Part shown: one piece after another, positions 17,309 through 25,715 of the stretch
Layout: each line of letters begins with the position of its first letter
How positions within the stretch are numbered: the first letter of the stretch is position 1
From: Emcibacter sp.
Lineage (GTDB): Bacteria > Pseudomonadota > Alphaproteobacteria > Sphingomonadales > Emcibacteraceae
NCBI GenBank assembly: GCA_021647465.1
Contig: JAKIUQ010000004.1
Span: 124,001-188,000 of the forward strand
Length of the DNA: 64,000 nt
Direction of reading: 5' to 3'
The notes under the pieces: generated by a model
Seen by the model: the letters and a program-made list of their open reading frames with translations, nothing else
The model's database searches: none
What the model was told of the DNA's origin: nothing
Translations under genes and position numbers: made by a program

Positions 17309-18499
17309 TCATATTGACCCGTCTTTATTTTTATATTGATAAGGGATTAAGGCTTGCCCTGCAATGATTATTTTCTGAACTTCCGATGCGCCTTCATAAA
17401 TGCGCAGACTGCGGACTTCCCGGTATAGTCTTTCCACCACCTCGCCAAAAACCACGCCCTGCCCGCCAAAAATCTGGATGGCATCATCAATGATTTTCTG
17501 CGCGGCTTCCGTGGCGTAAAGTTTCGCCATGGCGGCCTCGCGGGTGACGCGATCCGCTACGCAATCCTTGGCCCAGGCGGCCCGATAGATCAGCAAGGCG
17601 CTGGCATCAATATTCAGGGCCATATCGCCAAGTTTGCTCTGAATGATCTGCAAATCTGTCATCAGCCCGCCGAACATTTTGCGGCTTGTGGCCCGCCTCA
17701 TGGCTTCGTCCATGGCCCGCTTGGCAAAGCCCATGGATGCCGCGCCAACGGTGGTGCGGAACACATCCAGCGTCGCCATGGCATATTTAAAGCCGCGTCC
17801 CTCTTCCCCGATCAAGGCCGATTTCGGCACCCGGCATTCTGTGAAGGTAATTTTGGCCAGAGGATGGGGAGCGGTGACCTCGATCTTTTCCGCAATGGCA
17901 AGGCCTATGGTTTTGGCATCCACGATGATCGCCGAAATGCCTTTGGTGCCGCTGCTGTCTTCTTTTCTGGCAAAAACCGTATAATAATCCGCAATGCCGC
18001 CGTTGGATATCCATGTCTTGCAGCCATTCAGAATCAGCGCGTCGCCCTCTTGGCGATAGCGGGTCGTCATGGCGGCCACATCTGATCCCGCATCCGGTTC
18101 GGACAAGGCAAAGGCCGCAATTTTCATCCCCTTGCCCACGTCAGGCAAATAGGCGTTTTTTTGATCTTCCGAGCCAAATAAGGACAGGGTGCCGCTGCCG
18201 AGCCCCTGCATGGCGAAGGCAAAGTCGGCCAAGCCATCATAGCGGGCCAATGTTTCCCGTATCAGGCATAGGGACCGCACGTCCAGCTTCTCAAATATGC
18301 CGCCATAAGCTTTTGGCACCGCATAGCGCAACCATCCGGCCTGCCCCAGTCTTTTAACCAGCATCCGGCACATATCATCCGCCATTGGTCGATCATGGGA
18401 AATATCGGCCAGATGTTCCGCGCACCATGCGTCAAGATCCAGAGCCAGCTTTTTATGACCCCCGTTCAGAAAAGGCCAGTCAAGATAAGTCTGATCCAT
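17309..18499 (-). CDS. Acyl-CoA dehydrogenase in the aromatic-CoA cluster
   Basis: 396 residues from the ATG at 18499, which has AAAGGGGA upstream; a frame reaching 18619 begins with an Arg-rich stretch that overlaps the upstream crotonase and is not credible. FAD-binding ALSEPDAGSDVAA and WISNGGIADYY motifs are present, and the catalytic Glu is in IYEGASEVQ near the C-terminus. Oxidises a CoA thioester, probably an alicyclic or ring-opened intermediate after aminobenzoyl-CoA reduction. Only 1 base separates it from the upstream crotonase. Confidence 0.9.
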   Translation of the reverse strand: MDQTYLDWPFLNGGHKKLALDLDAWCAEHLADISHDRPMADDMCRMLVKRLGQAGWLRYAVPKAYGGIFEKLDVRSLCLIRETLARYDGLADFAFAMQGLGSGTLSLFGSEDQKNAYLPDVGKGMKIAAFALSEPDAGSDVAAMTTRYRQEGDALILNGCKTWISNGGIADYYTVFARKEDSSGTKGISAIIVDAKTIGLAIAEKIEVTAPHPLAKITFTECRVPKSALIGEEGRGFKYAMATLDVFRTTVGAASMGFAKRAMDEAMRRATSRKMFGGLMTDLQIIQSKLGDMALNIDASALLIYRAAWAKDCVADRVTREAAMAKLYATEAAQKIIDDAIQIFGGQGVVFGEVVERLYREVRSLRIYEGASEVQKIIIAGQALIPYQYKNKDGSI

Positions 18500-18500
18500 T

Positions 18501-19310
18501 TCAATCCCCTTTAAACCTGGGTTTTTCCTTAGCCACAAAGGCCTCATAGGCCCGCCGGAAATCTTCTGTCTGCATACAGATCGCCTGCGTCTGCGCCTCG
18601 GCTTCGATGGCCATATCAAGCGGCATACTCCATTCCTGAACCAGCATGGTCTTGGTCATCATATGACCGAAATTAGGGCCATCGGCAAGGCGCGTGGCAT
18701 AGGCCAGAGCCATATCGAATAAATCATCTGCGGCGACTATTTTATTAAAATAACCCCAGCGTTCGCCCTCATCCGCCTTCATCGCGCGGCCCGTATAGAG
18801 CAGGTCAGCGGCCCGGGATTGTCCAATGGCGCGCGGCAACATGGCGCAGGCCCCCATGTCACAGCCGGCAAGACCAACGCGGGTAAAAAGAAACGCCGTC
18901 TGACATTCCGGCGTGGCAAAACGGATGTCCGAGGCCAGTGAAATCATAGCACCGGCCCCGACGCAAATACCATCTGTTGCGGCAATGATCGGGACCTTGC
19001 AATTGATCATCGCCTTAACCAGATCACCGGTCATACGGGTAAAATCCAAAAGCCCCTTCATATCCATATCCAAAAGAGGGCCAATGATGTCATGGACATC
19101 ACCACCAGAACAGAAATTGCCGCCGTTACTGGCAAAGACCACCGCTTTCACATCATCGGCATAAACCATATCACGAAAAGTATCCCGAAGTTCCGCGTAG
19201 CTGTCAAATGTCAGCGGGTTTTTCCGGTCCGGCCTGTTTAATTTTATGACGGCAACATCGCCTTTCATTTCCCATAAAAAATGCTGTGGTTTCAGCCCTG
19301 CTAACTTCAT
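18501..19310 (-). CDS. Enoyl-CoA hydratase/isomerase family protein
   Basis: 269 residues from the ATG at 19310 (AAAAGGG upstream); an ATG at 19346 lacks a ribosome binding site. Crotonase features: RPDRKNPLTFDSY, SGGDVHDI, and the oxyanion-hole segment TDGICVGAGAMISLASDIRF. The usual catalytic Glu positions are not clearly matched (GLAGCDMGACAMLPR), so the reaction, hydration or ring hydrolysis, cannot be named. Operon with the acyl-CoA dehydrogenase downstream and the MarR gene upstream. Confidence 0.85.
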   Translation of the reverse strand: MKLAGLKPQHFLWEMKGDVAVIKLNRPDRKNPLTFDSYAELRDTFRDMVYADDVKAVVFASNGGNFCSGGDVHDIIGPLLDMDMKGLLDFTRMTGDLVKAMINCKVPIIAATDGICVGAGAMISLASDIRFATPECQTAFLFTRVGLAGCDMGACAMLPRAIGQSRAADLLYTGRAMKADEGERWGYFNKIVAADDLFDMALAYATRLADGPNFGHMMTKTMLVQEWSMPLDMAIEAEAQTQAICMQTEDFRRAYEAFVAKEKPRFKGD

Positions 19311-19360
19311 TTTATTTACCCTTTTGCGCTTTTCCTGTGTGATCATTAAATTCTGGAAAC

Positions 19361-19834
19361 TTATGAGCGATTTTTAAGAACTTCCCTCATGCGGTCCATC
19401 ATCGGGATCATTTGGGCGAGTTCATCATCCTTTAAATCCCTAAAAATATCGGCGATCCATTCTTTATGGCGGTCGGCCATCCGCTTAAATTCTATCCGCC
19501 CTTTTGGGGTCAAGCCAACACTGTAAATTCTGCGATCTGTCGGCAGCACCCACCGCTTCACAATCCCCTCTTTTTGCAACCGCCCGACGATTCCGGTTAC
19601 ATTACCGTTGGATACGAGCAGTCTTCTGGATAATTCACCCATGGTCAGGCCGCCTTGTTCGCGATATAAGGCCGCCATCAAGTCAAAACGCGGCAAGGTC
19701 ACCCCGAATTCAGACCGGAATAGATTTCTGATTTTTTTCTCAACAATATTGGAATTGGTGATCAGCCGAAGCCATAATCCCAATTTCTTCGTATCCGCAT
19801 CATTTTCAGTATTTTCATTATCGTTATTTGGCAT
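19361..19834 (-). CDS. MarR-family regulator of the aromatic-CoA cluster
   Basis: 157 residues with a MarR winged helix: FGVTLPRFDLMAALYREQ, recognition helix in SRRLLVSNGNVTGIVGRLQ and wing PTDRRIYSVGLTPKG. The first 15 residues are Asn/Asp/Glu-rich and probably disordered. It sits inside the minus-strand operon between the SDR and the crotonase, so it likely controls the whole cluster, including the divergent promoter region near 23 kb. CoA-thioester-responsive MarR proteins are common in such aromatic pathways. GAGGG precedes the ATG. Confidence 0.88.
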   Translation of the reverse strand: MPNNDNENTENDADTKKLGLWLRLITNSNIVEKKIRNLFRSEFGVTLPRFDLMAALYREQGGLTMGELSRRLLVSNGNVTGIVGRLQKEGIVKRWVLPTDRRIYSVGLTPKGRIEFKRMADRHKEWIADIFRDLKDDELAQMIPMMDRMREVLKNRS

Positions 19835-19846
19835 ATTCCCTCATTT

Positions 19847-20617
19847 TTATGACATCACCTCGCCGCCGGCAACGGCAATGGCCTGACCCGTAATGGACGC
19901 CGCATTATCATCGCATAACCATAAAACGCTTGCCGCCACTTCCTCGGGCTGGATCAAACGCTTTTGCGGGTTATGAACCACCAGTTCCGCGATGGCCTGC
20001 TCTTTCGTTCTGCCGGTTTTTGCCATAATATTTTTTATGGCATCCCGCGCAATATCCGTTTCTGTGAAACCGGGGCATACCGCATTCACCGTCACGCCCT
20101 TGCCCGCCACTTCCAAGGCCAAAGACCGCGTTAATCCCATAATCCCGTGCTTGGCGGCGCTGTAAGCCGCAACATAGCTATAACCTTTTAACGCAGCGGT
20201 ACTGGCAACATTTATAATCCTGCCAGCCCCTTTGTCTATCATTTCCTGCAAAACAGCCTGTATGCACAGGAATGGCCCCAATAAATTTACCTCCAGCATG
20301 GATTGAAAATTGGCCTTGTCAATTTTTCTGAACGGCAGCGAGATGGCCGCGCCCGCATTATTCACCAGAATATCGACGGGGCCATGGCCTTCGGCGGCCA
20401 AGGCAAAGGCTTTTGTCACCGATGCCTCGTCCGTCACATCACATTGGATTGCCTGAACATCCTGCATTGCACAGGCTTTCGCCTCAAGCGGCGTCATATT
20501 GCGGCCCATGATGGTCACTTTTGCCCCTGCCGCATTTAAACTGTCTGCGATGGCGGCCCCGATCCCGCGCGAGCCGCCTGTGACAACCGCATGTTTACCG
20601 TGCAAATCCAATGTCAT
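19847..20617 (-). CDS. Short-chain dehydrogenase, 3-hydroxyacyl-CoA dehydrogenase-like
   Basis: 256-residue SDR with TGGSRGIGAA near 14, NNAG near 88, catalytic YSAAK and a long loop including GRTKEQAIAEL, which resembles 3-hydroxybutyrate/3-hydroxyacyl-CoA dehydrogenase-type SDRs. In this setting it probably oxidises the 3-hydroxyacyl-CoA made by the crotonase. It follows the monooxygenase/reductase gene by 12 bases; AGAGGAT precedes the ATG. Confidence 0.87.
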   Translation of the reverse strand: MTLDLHGKHAVVTGGSRGIGAAIADSLNAAGAKVTIMGRNMTPLEAKACAMQDVQAIQCDVTDEASVTKAFALAAEGHGPVDILVNNAGAAISLPFRKIDKANFQSMLEVNLLGPFLCIQAVLQEMIDKGAGRIINVASTAALKGYSYVAAYSAAKHGIMGLTRSLALEVAGKGVTVNAVCPGFTETDIARDAIKNIMAKTGRTKEQAIAELVVHNPQKRLIQPEEVAASVLWLCDDNAASITGQAIAVAGGEVMS

Positions 20618-20629
20618 ATCCTCTCATCA

Positions 20630-22954
20630 TCAGGCGTTAAGCGCCATATCCGCGGCCCGTTTCAGGTTGGTCTCCAACTGCGTATAAGCCGTCAGATATT
20701 GCTTTGGCACCACAACCGCATCCCCGTGATACTCCAGCTCCGCCGCGCTTCTGATTGTCCAGTTTGGATCCATCAAATGAGGGCGCGCAAGCAACACCAG
20801 ATCCGCCCGTCCCGCCGCCAGTATACTGTTAACATGGTCGGTTTCATAGATATTTCCCACCGCCATGGTGGCCACTTTGGCTTCGTTACGTATCCGGTCC
20901 GACATGGGTGTCTGGAACATGCGGCCAAAAACAGGCTGCACTTGATCCATGGGCAATGTCTGTCCGGTGGAGACATCAATGATATCCGCGCCGGCCTCGG
21001 CAAAGGCCTTGGAAATCAAGACGGCCTCCTGCGGCGTAACGCCCTTGTCGCCCACCCAGTCTGTAGAGGATATGCGAACAGCCATAGGCTTATTTTCCGG
21101 CCAGACATCCCGCATGGCCTTAAAGACCTGCAAGGGGAACCGCAGCCGGTTTTCCAGAGAACCGCCATATTCATCTGTCCGATGATTGCTCACCGGCGTG
21201 ATAAAGGATGACAGGAGGTACCCATGTCCCGCATGAAGTTCAATCATATCAAAACCCGCCGCCTCAGCGCGCTTGGTTGCGGATATAAAATCTTTCAGCA
21301 CACGGTCAAAATCCTCTGCCGCCATTTCACGCGGGGTCTGGTTGGCCTTGTCCCATTTTATGGCGGACGGGGCGATCAATTCCCAATTGCCCTCACTCCC
21401 CCCAGAATCCAATGGCATATCATAGCCTTCCCAGCCAACTTTCGTTGATCCCTTGCGGCCCGCATGGCCCAATTGCATGGCGATCTTACATTGGCTGTAC
21501 TGGTGCGTATAATCCACCACACGTTTCCATGCCGCCTGCTGCGCGTCCGTATATATCCCTGCGCAGCCCGGCGTTATGCGCCCATCAGCGGAGACATCGG
21601 TCATTTCCGTATACATCAGGCCCGCCCCGCCCATGGCCCGCGCGCCGTAATGGACGAAATGAAAGTCATTGATCAGGCCATCCTCGGCTGAATAGAGAGA
21701 CATGGGAGAAATCACCACCCGGTTTGCCAAGGTCATATCCCGTAATTTATAGGGCGTAAACATGGGCGGAATCGGCTTGTCAACCGGCTTTCCGGTGGCT
21801 ATCTCCGCAAAATTCCGTTCCACATTTTCCAGCCATTCTTTGTCGCGCAGGCGCAGATTCTCATGGCTGACCCTTTGCGATCTGGTCAGAAGCGCATAAG
21901 CAAACTGGGTGGGCTCATAATCCAGATAACGTTCAATTTCCTCAAACCAGCCCATGGAATTTCGCGCAGAACTCTGCAATCTCAAGGCCTCTAACTCCCG
22001 TTCATCCTGATAGGCCTTCAAGGCGTCTTTCACTGGTTCACCGGAATTCAAATGATCCGCCAGACTGATGGCATCTTCAAAGCCAAGCTTGGTGCCCGAC
22101 CCGATTGAATAATGCGCGGTATGGGCCGCATCGCCAATCAAAACCACGTTATCCTTCACCCATTGATGACATAAAACACGCGGGAAGTTAATCCATGCGG
22201 AACCCCGCACATGAGCGGATTTCGTCATCAGGTCATGACCACCCAGATATTTCTCGAAAATTTTACGGCAGGTCTCCGCGCTGGTCAGGTGATCCATGTC
22301 TTCGAAACCAAAGGCCTCATAGGTTTCAGGGCCACATTCCACGATAAAGGTGGAGGTCTCATCATCAAACTGATAGGCATGAACCCAAATCCAGCCATGC
22401 TCGGTTTTTTCAAAGATGAATGTAAAGGCATCATCAAAACGTTGTTTCGTTCCCAGCCAGACAAATTTATTGGGCCGCATGTCAATATCGCAGTCAAAAG
22501 CTTCCAGATCATGGTTGCGGACTTTGCTGTTCAAACCATCAGCGGCCACAATGAGATCCGCATCCGAAAACTTTGTTTGAATGTCCGCCACTTCAAATTC
22601 TGTTTCAAACTGGAATTTTACGCCAAGCTCCCGCGCCCGGGCAAAAAGGATTTCCAGCAACCTTAATCGACCAATACCGATAAAGCCGTGGCCGCCGGAC
22701 CGGACCACTTCGCCCTGATAATGAACGGCGACATCTTCCCAATGAATAAGCTCGGCAATCATCACCTCCGCGCTGACCGGATCATTGGCCCGCAAATTAT
22801 CCATGGTCTGATCGGAAAATACGATGCCCCAGCCAAAGGTGTCATTATCCTTGTTTCTTTCATAAACCGTAATATCATGGTCAGGATTTTTCAACTTCAT
22901 GGAAATTGCGAGATATACGCCCGAAGGACCGCCGCCTAAAACAACTATTTTCAT
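20630..22954 (-). CDS. 2-aminobenzoyl-CoA monooxygenase/reductase-like fusion (salicylyl-CoA 5-hydroxylase + OYE-like reductase)
   Basis: 774 residues from the ATG at 22954 (AGAGGATG upstream); a frame to 22987 lacks support. Residues 1 to ~380 are a class A flavin monooxygenase (GGGPSG at the N-terminus, LIVAADGLNSKVRNH and VLIGDAAHTAHYSIGSGTK). Residues ~390 to ~765 are an Old Yellow Enzyme-like FMN reductase (TPYKLRDMTLANRVVISPM, MQLGHAGRKG, ELHAGHGYLLSSFITP, ADLVLLARPHL). This fusion is the architecture of 2-aminobenzoyl-CoA monooxygenase/reductase of the Azoarcus evansii anthranilate pathway, which hydroxylates and reduces the ring; databases often label it bifunctional salicylyl-CoA 5-hydroxylase. 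First gene of the minus-strand operon. Confidence 0.88.
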   Translation of the reverse strand: MKIVVLGGGPSGVYLAISMKLKNPDHDITVYERNKDNDTFGWGIVFSDQTMDNLRANDPVSAEVMIAELIHWEDVAVHYQGEVVRSGGHGFIGIGRLRLLEILFARARELGVKFQFETEFEVADIQTKFSDADLIVAADGLNSKVRNHDLEAFDCDIDMRPNKFVWLGTKQRFDDAFTFIFEKTEHGWIWVHAYQFDDETSTFIVECGPETYEAFGFEDMDHLTSAETCRKIFEKYLGGHDLMTKSAHVRGSAWINFPRVLCHQWVKDNVVLIGDAAHTAHYSIGSGTKLGFEDAISLADHLNSGEPVKDALKAYQDERELEALRLQSSARNSMGWFEEIERYLDYEPTQFAYALLTRSQRVSHENLRLRDKEWLENVERNFAEIATGKPVDKPIPPMFTPYKLRDMTLANRVVISPMSLYSAEDGLINDFHFVHYGARAMGGAGLMYTEMTDVSADGRITPGCAGIYTDAQQAAWKRVVDYTHQYSQCKIAMQLGHAGRKGSTKVGWEGYDMPLDSGGSEGNWELIAPSAIKWDKANQTPREMAAEDFDRVLKDFISATKRAEAAGFDMIELHAGHGYLLSSFITPVSNHRTDEYGGSLENRLRFPLQVFKAMRDVWPENKPMAVRISSTDWVGDKGVTPQEAVLISKAFAEAGADIIDVSTGQTLPMDQVQPVFGRMFQTPMSDRIRNEAKVATMAVGNIYETDHVNSILAAGRADLVLLARPHLMDPNWTIRSAAELEYHGDAVVVPKQYLTAYTQLETNLKRAADMALNA

Positions 22955-23295
22955 TATTTCATCCTCTTGTGTTTTTCTGGGTAACATATGCCAATCCTCA
23001 TATCATGATTCGGCATATTCTAAACTATTTTATACTTAAATGTTATTTTTGCCGCCGTTATCAACATGCGTCTTATATCATAATTCTTAAGATAACCTTC
23101 AGTATTTATGTGACATAATCGTTATAATATTTTACTACTATAATATTACAACGCATAAGCAGACAGATAACATTTAGGCCTTGTATTGAAGTTATTTTAG
23201 ATATAAAATATTTTTTAGCAAGTATTTTTTATTTAAAATTGTATTTTGGTATTGAAATACTTATTTAGGCATGTTTGATTGGTCAGGAGATATAA
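22955..23295. other. AT-rich divergent promoter region of the aromatic cluster
   Basis: 341 bases between the monooxygenase/reductase gene and the Rid-family gene, strikingly AT-rich compared with the flanks. It must contain promoters for both transcripts. Besides the short palindrome near 23249, I see repeated ATAATATT words near 23125-23150 but no RNA gene and no credible coding frame. Confidence 0.6.
23249..23260. promoter_or_regulatory. Candidate operator palindrome (MarR-type size)
   Basis: GTATTGAAATAC is a 5-bp inverted repeat around a 2-base centre, 36 bases upstream of the Rid-family start. MarR regulators usually bind palindromes of about 16-20 bases, so this could be the core of the operator for the MarR gene at 19361. 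In AT-rich DNA a match of this quality can arise by chance. Confidence 0.25.
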
Positions 23296-23685
23296 ATGCA
23301 GCATATATTACCCGGGGACTGGCCCCGTCCGAAGGGATATTCAAATGGGATCATCGCGGAAGGAAAAATATTTTTTCTGGCCGGCGTTGTTGGATGGAAT
23401 GAACAGGAAATATTTACATCCGATGATATATTGGATCAATTTCATCAGGCTTTGCTGAATATCCGGTCTATATTGAATGCCGGCGGCAGTGGGCCGGAAC
23501 ATATAACGCGCATGACATGGTATGTTACCGATATGGAAGGATACCGGAACCGGCTGGCGGAATTCGGGGCCATATATAAGAAAATAATTGGCAAAAATTT
23601 TCCGGTCATGGCCTGCATCGGTGTCTCATCACTGGTAGAGCGGCAAGCGAAAATAGAAATTGAAGTCACAGCAGTGATACCGTAA
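23296..23685 (+). CDS. Rid (YjgF/YER057c/UK114) family protein lacking the canonical arginine
   Basis: 129 residues with the Rid fold (IFFLAGVVGW, QFHQALLNIRSILNAGGSGPEHI, TWYVTDMEGYRNR, and closing KIEIEVTAV). RidA-class imine deaminases carry Arg105 in a FPARS-like motif; here that segment is FPVMACIGV, with Met105. It therefore belongs to a Rid subgroup whose activity is not the textbook 2-aminoacrylate deamination. Encoded first in an operon with glutaryl-CoA dehydrogenase, opposite the aminobenzoyl-CoA monooxygenase, so handling an enamine/imine from this pathway is an attractive inference. The start has GGAG 10 bases upstream. Confidence 0.85.
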   Translation: MQHILPGDWPRPKGYSNGIIAEGKIFFLAGVVGWNEQEIFTSDDILDQFHQALLNIRSILNAGGSGPEHITRMTWYVTDMEGYRNRLAEFGAIYKKIIGKNFPVMACIGVSSLVERQAKIEIEVTAVIP

Positions 23686-23731
23686 TGATACAAAATTGGC
23701 TTTACGCCCTAATTTTAAGGAGAACAAGATA

Positions 23732-24913
23732 ATGGCAAACCCCAAATGGCCCTCCTCCCCATGGGAAGATATATTACTTCTGGAAGATTTTCTGACAGAA
23801 GAAGAGCGCATGATCCGGGACGGCGCCCATGATTTTTGCCAAAAGGAATTGATGCCGAATATCATCGAGGCCAACCGGCATGAAAAATTTGACCGGTCCA
23901 TCATGACCAAGATGGGCGAACTTGGCTTACTTGGCCCAACCATTGAAGGCTATGGCTGCGCCGGTATCGGTTATGTCTCTTACGGCCTTATTGCCCGCGA
24001 AGTAGAACGGGTCGACAGCGGCTATCGCAGCGCCATGTCCGTGCAAAGCTCTCTGGTCATGTTTCCCATTGACGCCTATGGTTCCAAGGCACAGAAAGAA
24101 AAATATCTGCCCAAACTTGCCACCGGCGAATATGTTGGCTGTTTCGGATTGACGGAGCCTAATGCCGGTTCAGATCCATCCGGCATGCAAACCCGCGCAA
24201 AAACCGTGGACGGCGGCTATAAACTATCCGGAGCCAAAATGTGGATTACCAATAGCCCCATTGCCGATATTTTTGTGGTCTGGGCCAAATGCGATGACGG
24301 CATTGTTCGCGGGTTCATTCTGGAAAAAGGCTGGACGGGTTTAAGCGCCCCGAAGATCGAAGGTAAATTCTCTCTGCGGGCCTCTATCACTGGCGAAATC
24401 GTCATGGATGAGGTATTTGTCCCCACCGAAAACCTGATGCCCAATGTGGAAGGCATGAAAGGCCCGCTAGGCTGTCTGTCCAACGCCCGCCTTGGTATCG
24501 CCTGGGGTGCCTTGGGGGCAGCCGAATTTTGCTGGCATGCCGCCCGTCAATATACCCTTGACCGGAAACAGTTTGGCAAACCTCTGGCAGCCACACAATT
24601 AATTCAGAAAAAATTGGCCGATATGCAAACGGAAATAACACTCGGGCTTCATGCCTGTCTTAATGCGACGCGGCTGAAAGAAAAAAACAAACTTTCGCCG
24701 GATGCCATTTCATTGCTCAAACGCAACAGTTGCGGCAAGGCATTGGACATCGCGCGCCAGGCCCGTGACATGCACGGCGGCAATGGAATCAGCGATGAAT
24801 TCCACGTCATTCGTCATGCCATGAATCTGGAAGCGGTCAATACCTATGAAGGCACCCATGATGTCCATGCGTTAATATTGGGCCGGATGCAAACCGGGCT
24901 GAATGCTTTTTAG
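23732..24913 (+). CDS. gcdH: Glutaryl-CoA dehydrogenase
   Basis: 393 residues from the ATG at 23732, which has AAGGAGA 7 bases upstream; an earlier ATG at 23696 is rejected. Conserved glutaryl-CoA dehydrogenase features: YRSAMSVQSSLVM (with the substrate carboxylate-binding Arg), FGLTEPNAGSDPSGM, WITNSPIADIFVVWAK and the catalytic Glu in TYEGTHDVHAL. Oxidises and decarboxylates glutaryl-CoA to crotonyl-CoA. It fits the lower end of an aminobenzoyl-CoA or lysine/tryptophan route. 46 bases after the Rid-family gene, 17 before a crotonase. Confidence 0.94.
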   Translation: MANPKWPSSPWEDILLLEDFLTEEERMIRDGAHDFCQKELMPNIIEANRHEKFDRSIMTKMGELGLLGPTIEGYGCAGIGYVSYGLIAREVERVDSGYRSAMSVQSSLVMFPIDAYGSKAQKEKYLPKLATGEYVGCFGLTEPNAGSDPSGMQTRAKTVDGGYKLSGAKMWITNSPIADIFVVWAKCDDGIVRGFILEKGWTGLSAPKIEGKFSLRASITGEIVMDEVFVPTENLMPNVEGMKGPLGCLSNARLGIAWGALGAAEFCWHAARQYTLDRKQFGKPLAATQLIQKKLADMQTEITLGLHACLNATRLKEKNKLSPDAISLLKRNSCGKALDIARQARDMHGGNGISDEFHVIRHAMNLEAVNTYEGTHDVHALILGRMQTGLNAF

Positions 24914-24930
24914 GCCCTAAGGAAAACGCC

Positions 24931-25707
24931 ATGTCCGAACAAGACGTCATACTTGAGTTCCCCGAAACGCATATTGCTGTGGTCCGCATCAATCGGCCCA
25001 AAGCCTATAACGCGCTTAATCTCAATGCGCGCACCTTGATTGCCGAAAAATTCAATGACCTTAAAACCCGCGAAGACATCAGAGCCGTGATCATCACCGG
25101 CAATGAAAAAGCCTTTGCCGCCGGCGCGGACTTAAAAGAAATGTCCGTCTTAAGCGCTATTGATTATTATAAGGCACATGTGGAGCGGCTGTATAACGCC
25201 TTTGCCGATTATCCGCGCCCCGTCATTGCGGCGGTCAATGGTTTTGCCCTTGGCGGCGGGATGGAGCTTGCCATGATTTCAGATATCATCATCGCGGGAA
25301 AAGGCGCAAAATTTGGCCAGCCCGAAGTCAAAGTCGGGGTAATGCCGGGTGCTGGCGGAACGCAGCGTCTGGTGCGCGCCGTGGGTAAGTATAATGCCAT
25401 GCGCCTGTGCCTGACCGGTATGATGGTCAGCGCGGATGAGGCAAAAGACATGGGGCTGGTCTGTGAGGTTCTTGAGGATGACAAGGTCATGACACGTGCC
25501 ATGGAAATGGCCCGCGAATTGGCCGCCTTGCCCCCGCTGGGGCTTGAGCATATTAAATATGCGATCCTGCAGGGCCCGGATATGTCCCTTGAGAGCGCTC
25601 TGGGACTGGAACGCAAAAGCATGCAAGTCTTGCTTTCAAGCGATGACCGGGCCGAAGCCACGGCGGCTTTTCTGGAAAAACGTACCGCCACTTATGAAGG
25701 CAAATAA
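24931..25707 (+). CDS. Enoyl-CoA hydratase (crotonase)
   Basis: 258 residues. RPKAYNALNLNART, FAAGADLKEM (oxyanion hole), VNGFALGGGMELAMISDIIIAG, and both catalytic glutamates in the standard places (FGQPEVKVGVMPGAGGTQRL) make a hydratase assignment solid. Similar to PaaF/EchA-type hydratases. Coupled to gcdH, so crotonyl-CoA hydration to 3-hydroxybutyryl-CoA is the natural role. AAGGA precedes the ATG. Confidence 0.92.
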   Translation: MSEQDVILEFPETHIAVVRINRPKAYNALNLNARTLIAEKFNDLKTREDIRAVIITGNEKAFAAGADLKEMSVLSAIDYYKAHVERLYNAFADYPRPVIAAVNGFALGGGMELAMISDIIIAGKGAKFGQPEVKVGVMPGAGGTQRLVRAVGKYNAMRLCLTGMMVSADEAKDMGLVCEVLEDDKVMTRAMEMARELAALPPLGLEHIKYAILQGPDMSLESALGLERKSMQVLLSSDDRAEATAAFLEKRTATYEGK

Positions 25708-25715
25708 ACCAGCCC

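Noticed and set aside
22906..23118. Open frame at the start of the monooxygenase/reductase gene and its promoter
   Set aside because: Antisense to the real gene start and composed of AT-rich low-complexity codons.
15182..25707. Salicylate-to-gentisate pathway as the main reading of the aromatic cluster
   Set aside because: No gentisate dioxygenase is present, and the hydroxylase is fused to an OYE-like reductase with beta-oxidation genes, which fits 2-aminobenzoyl-CoA better. Kept as an alternative.
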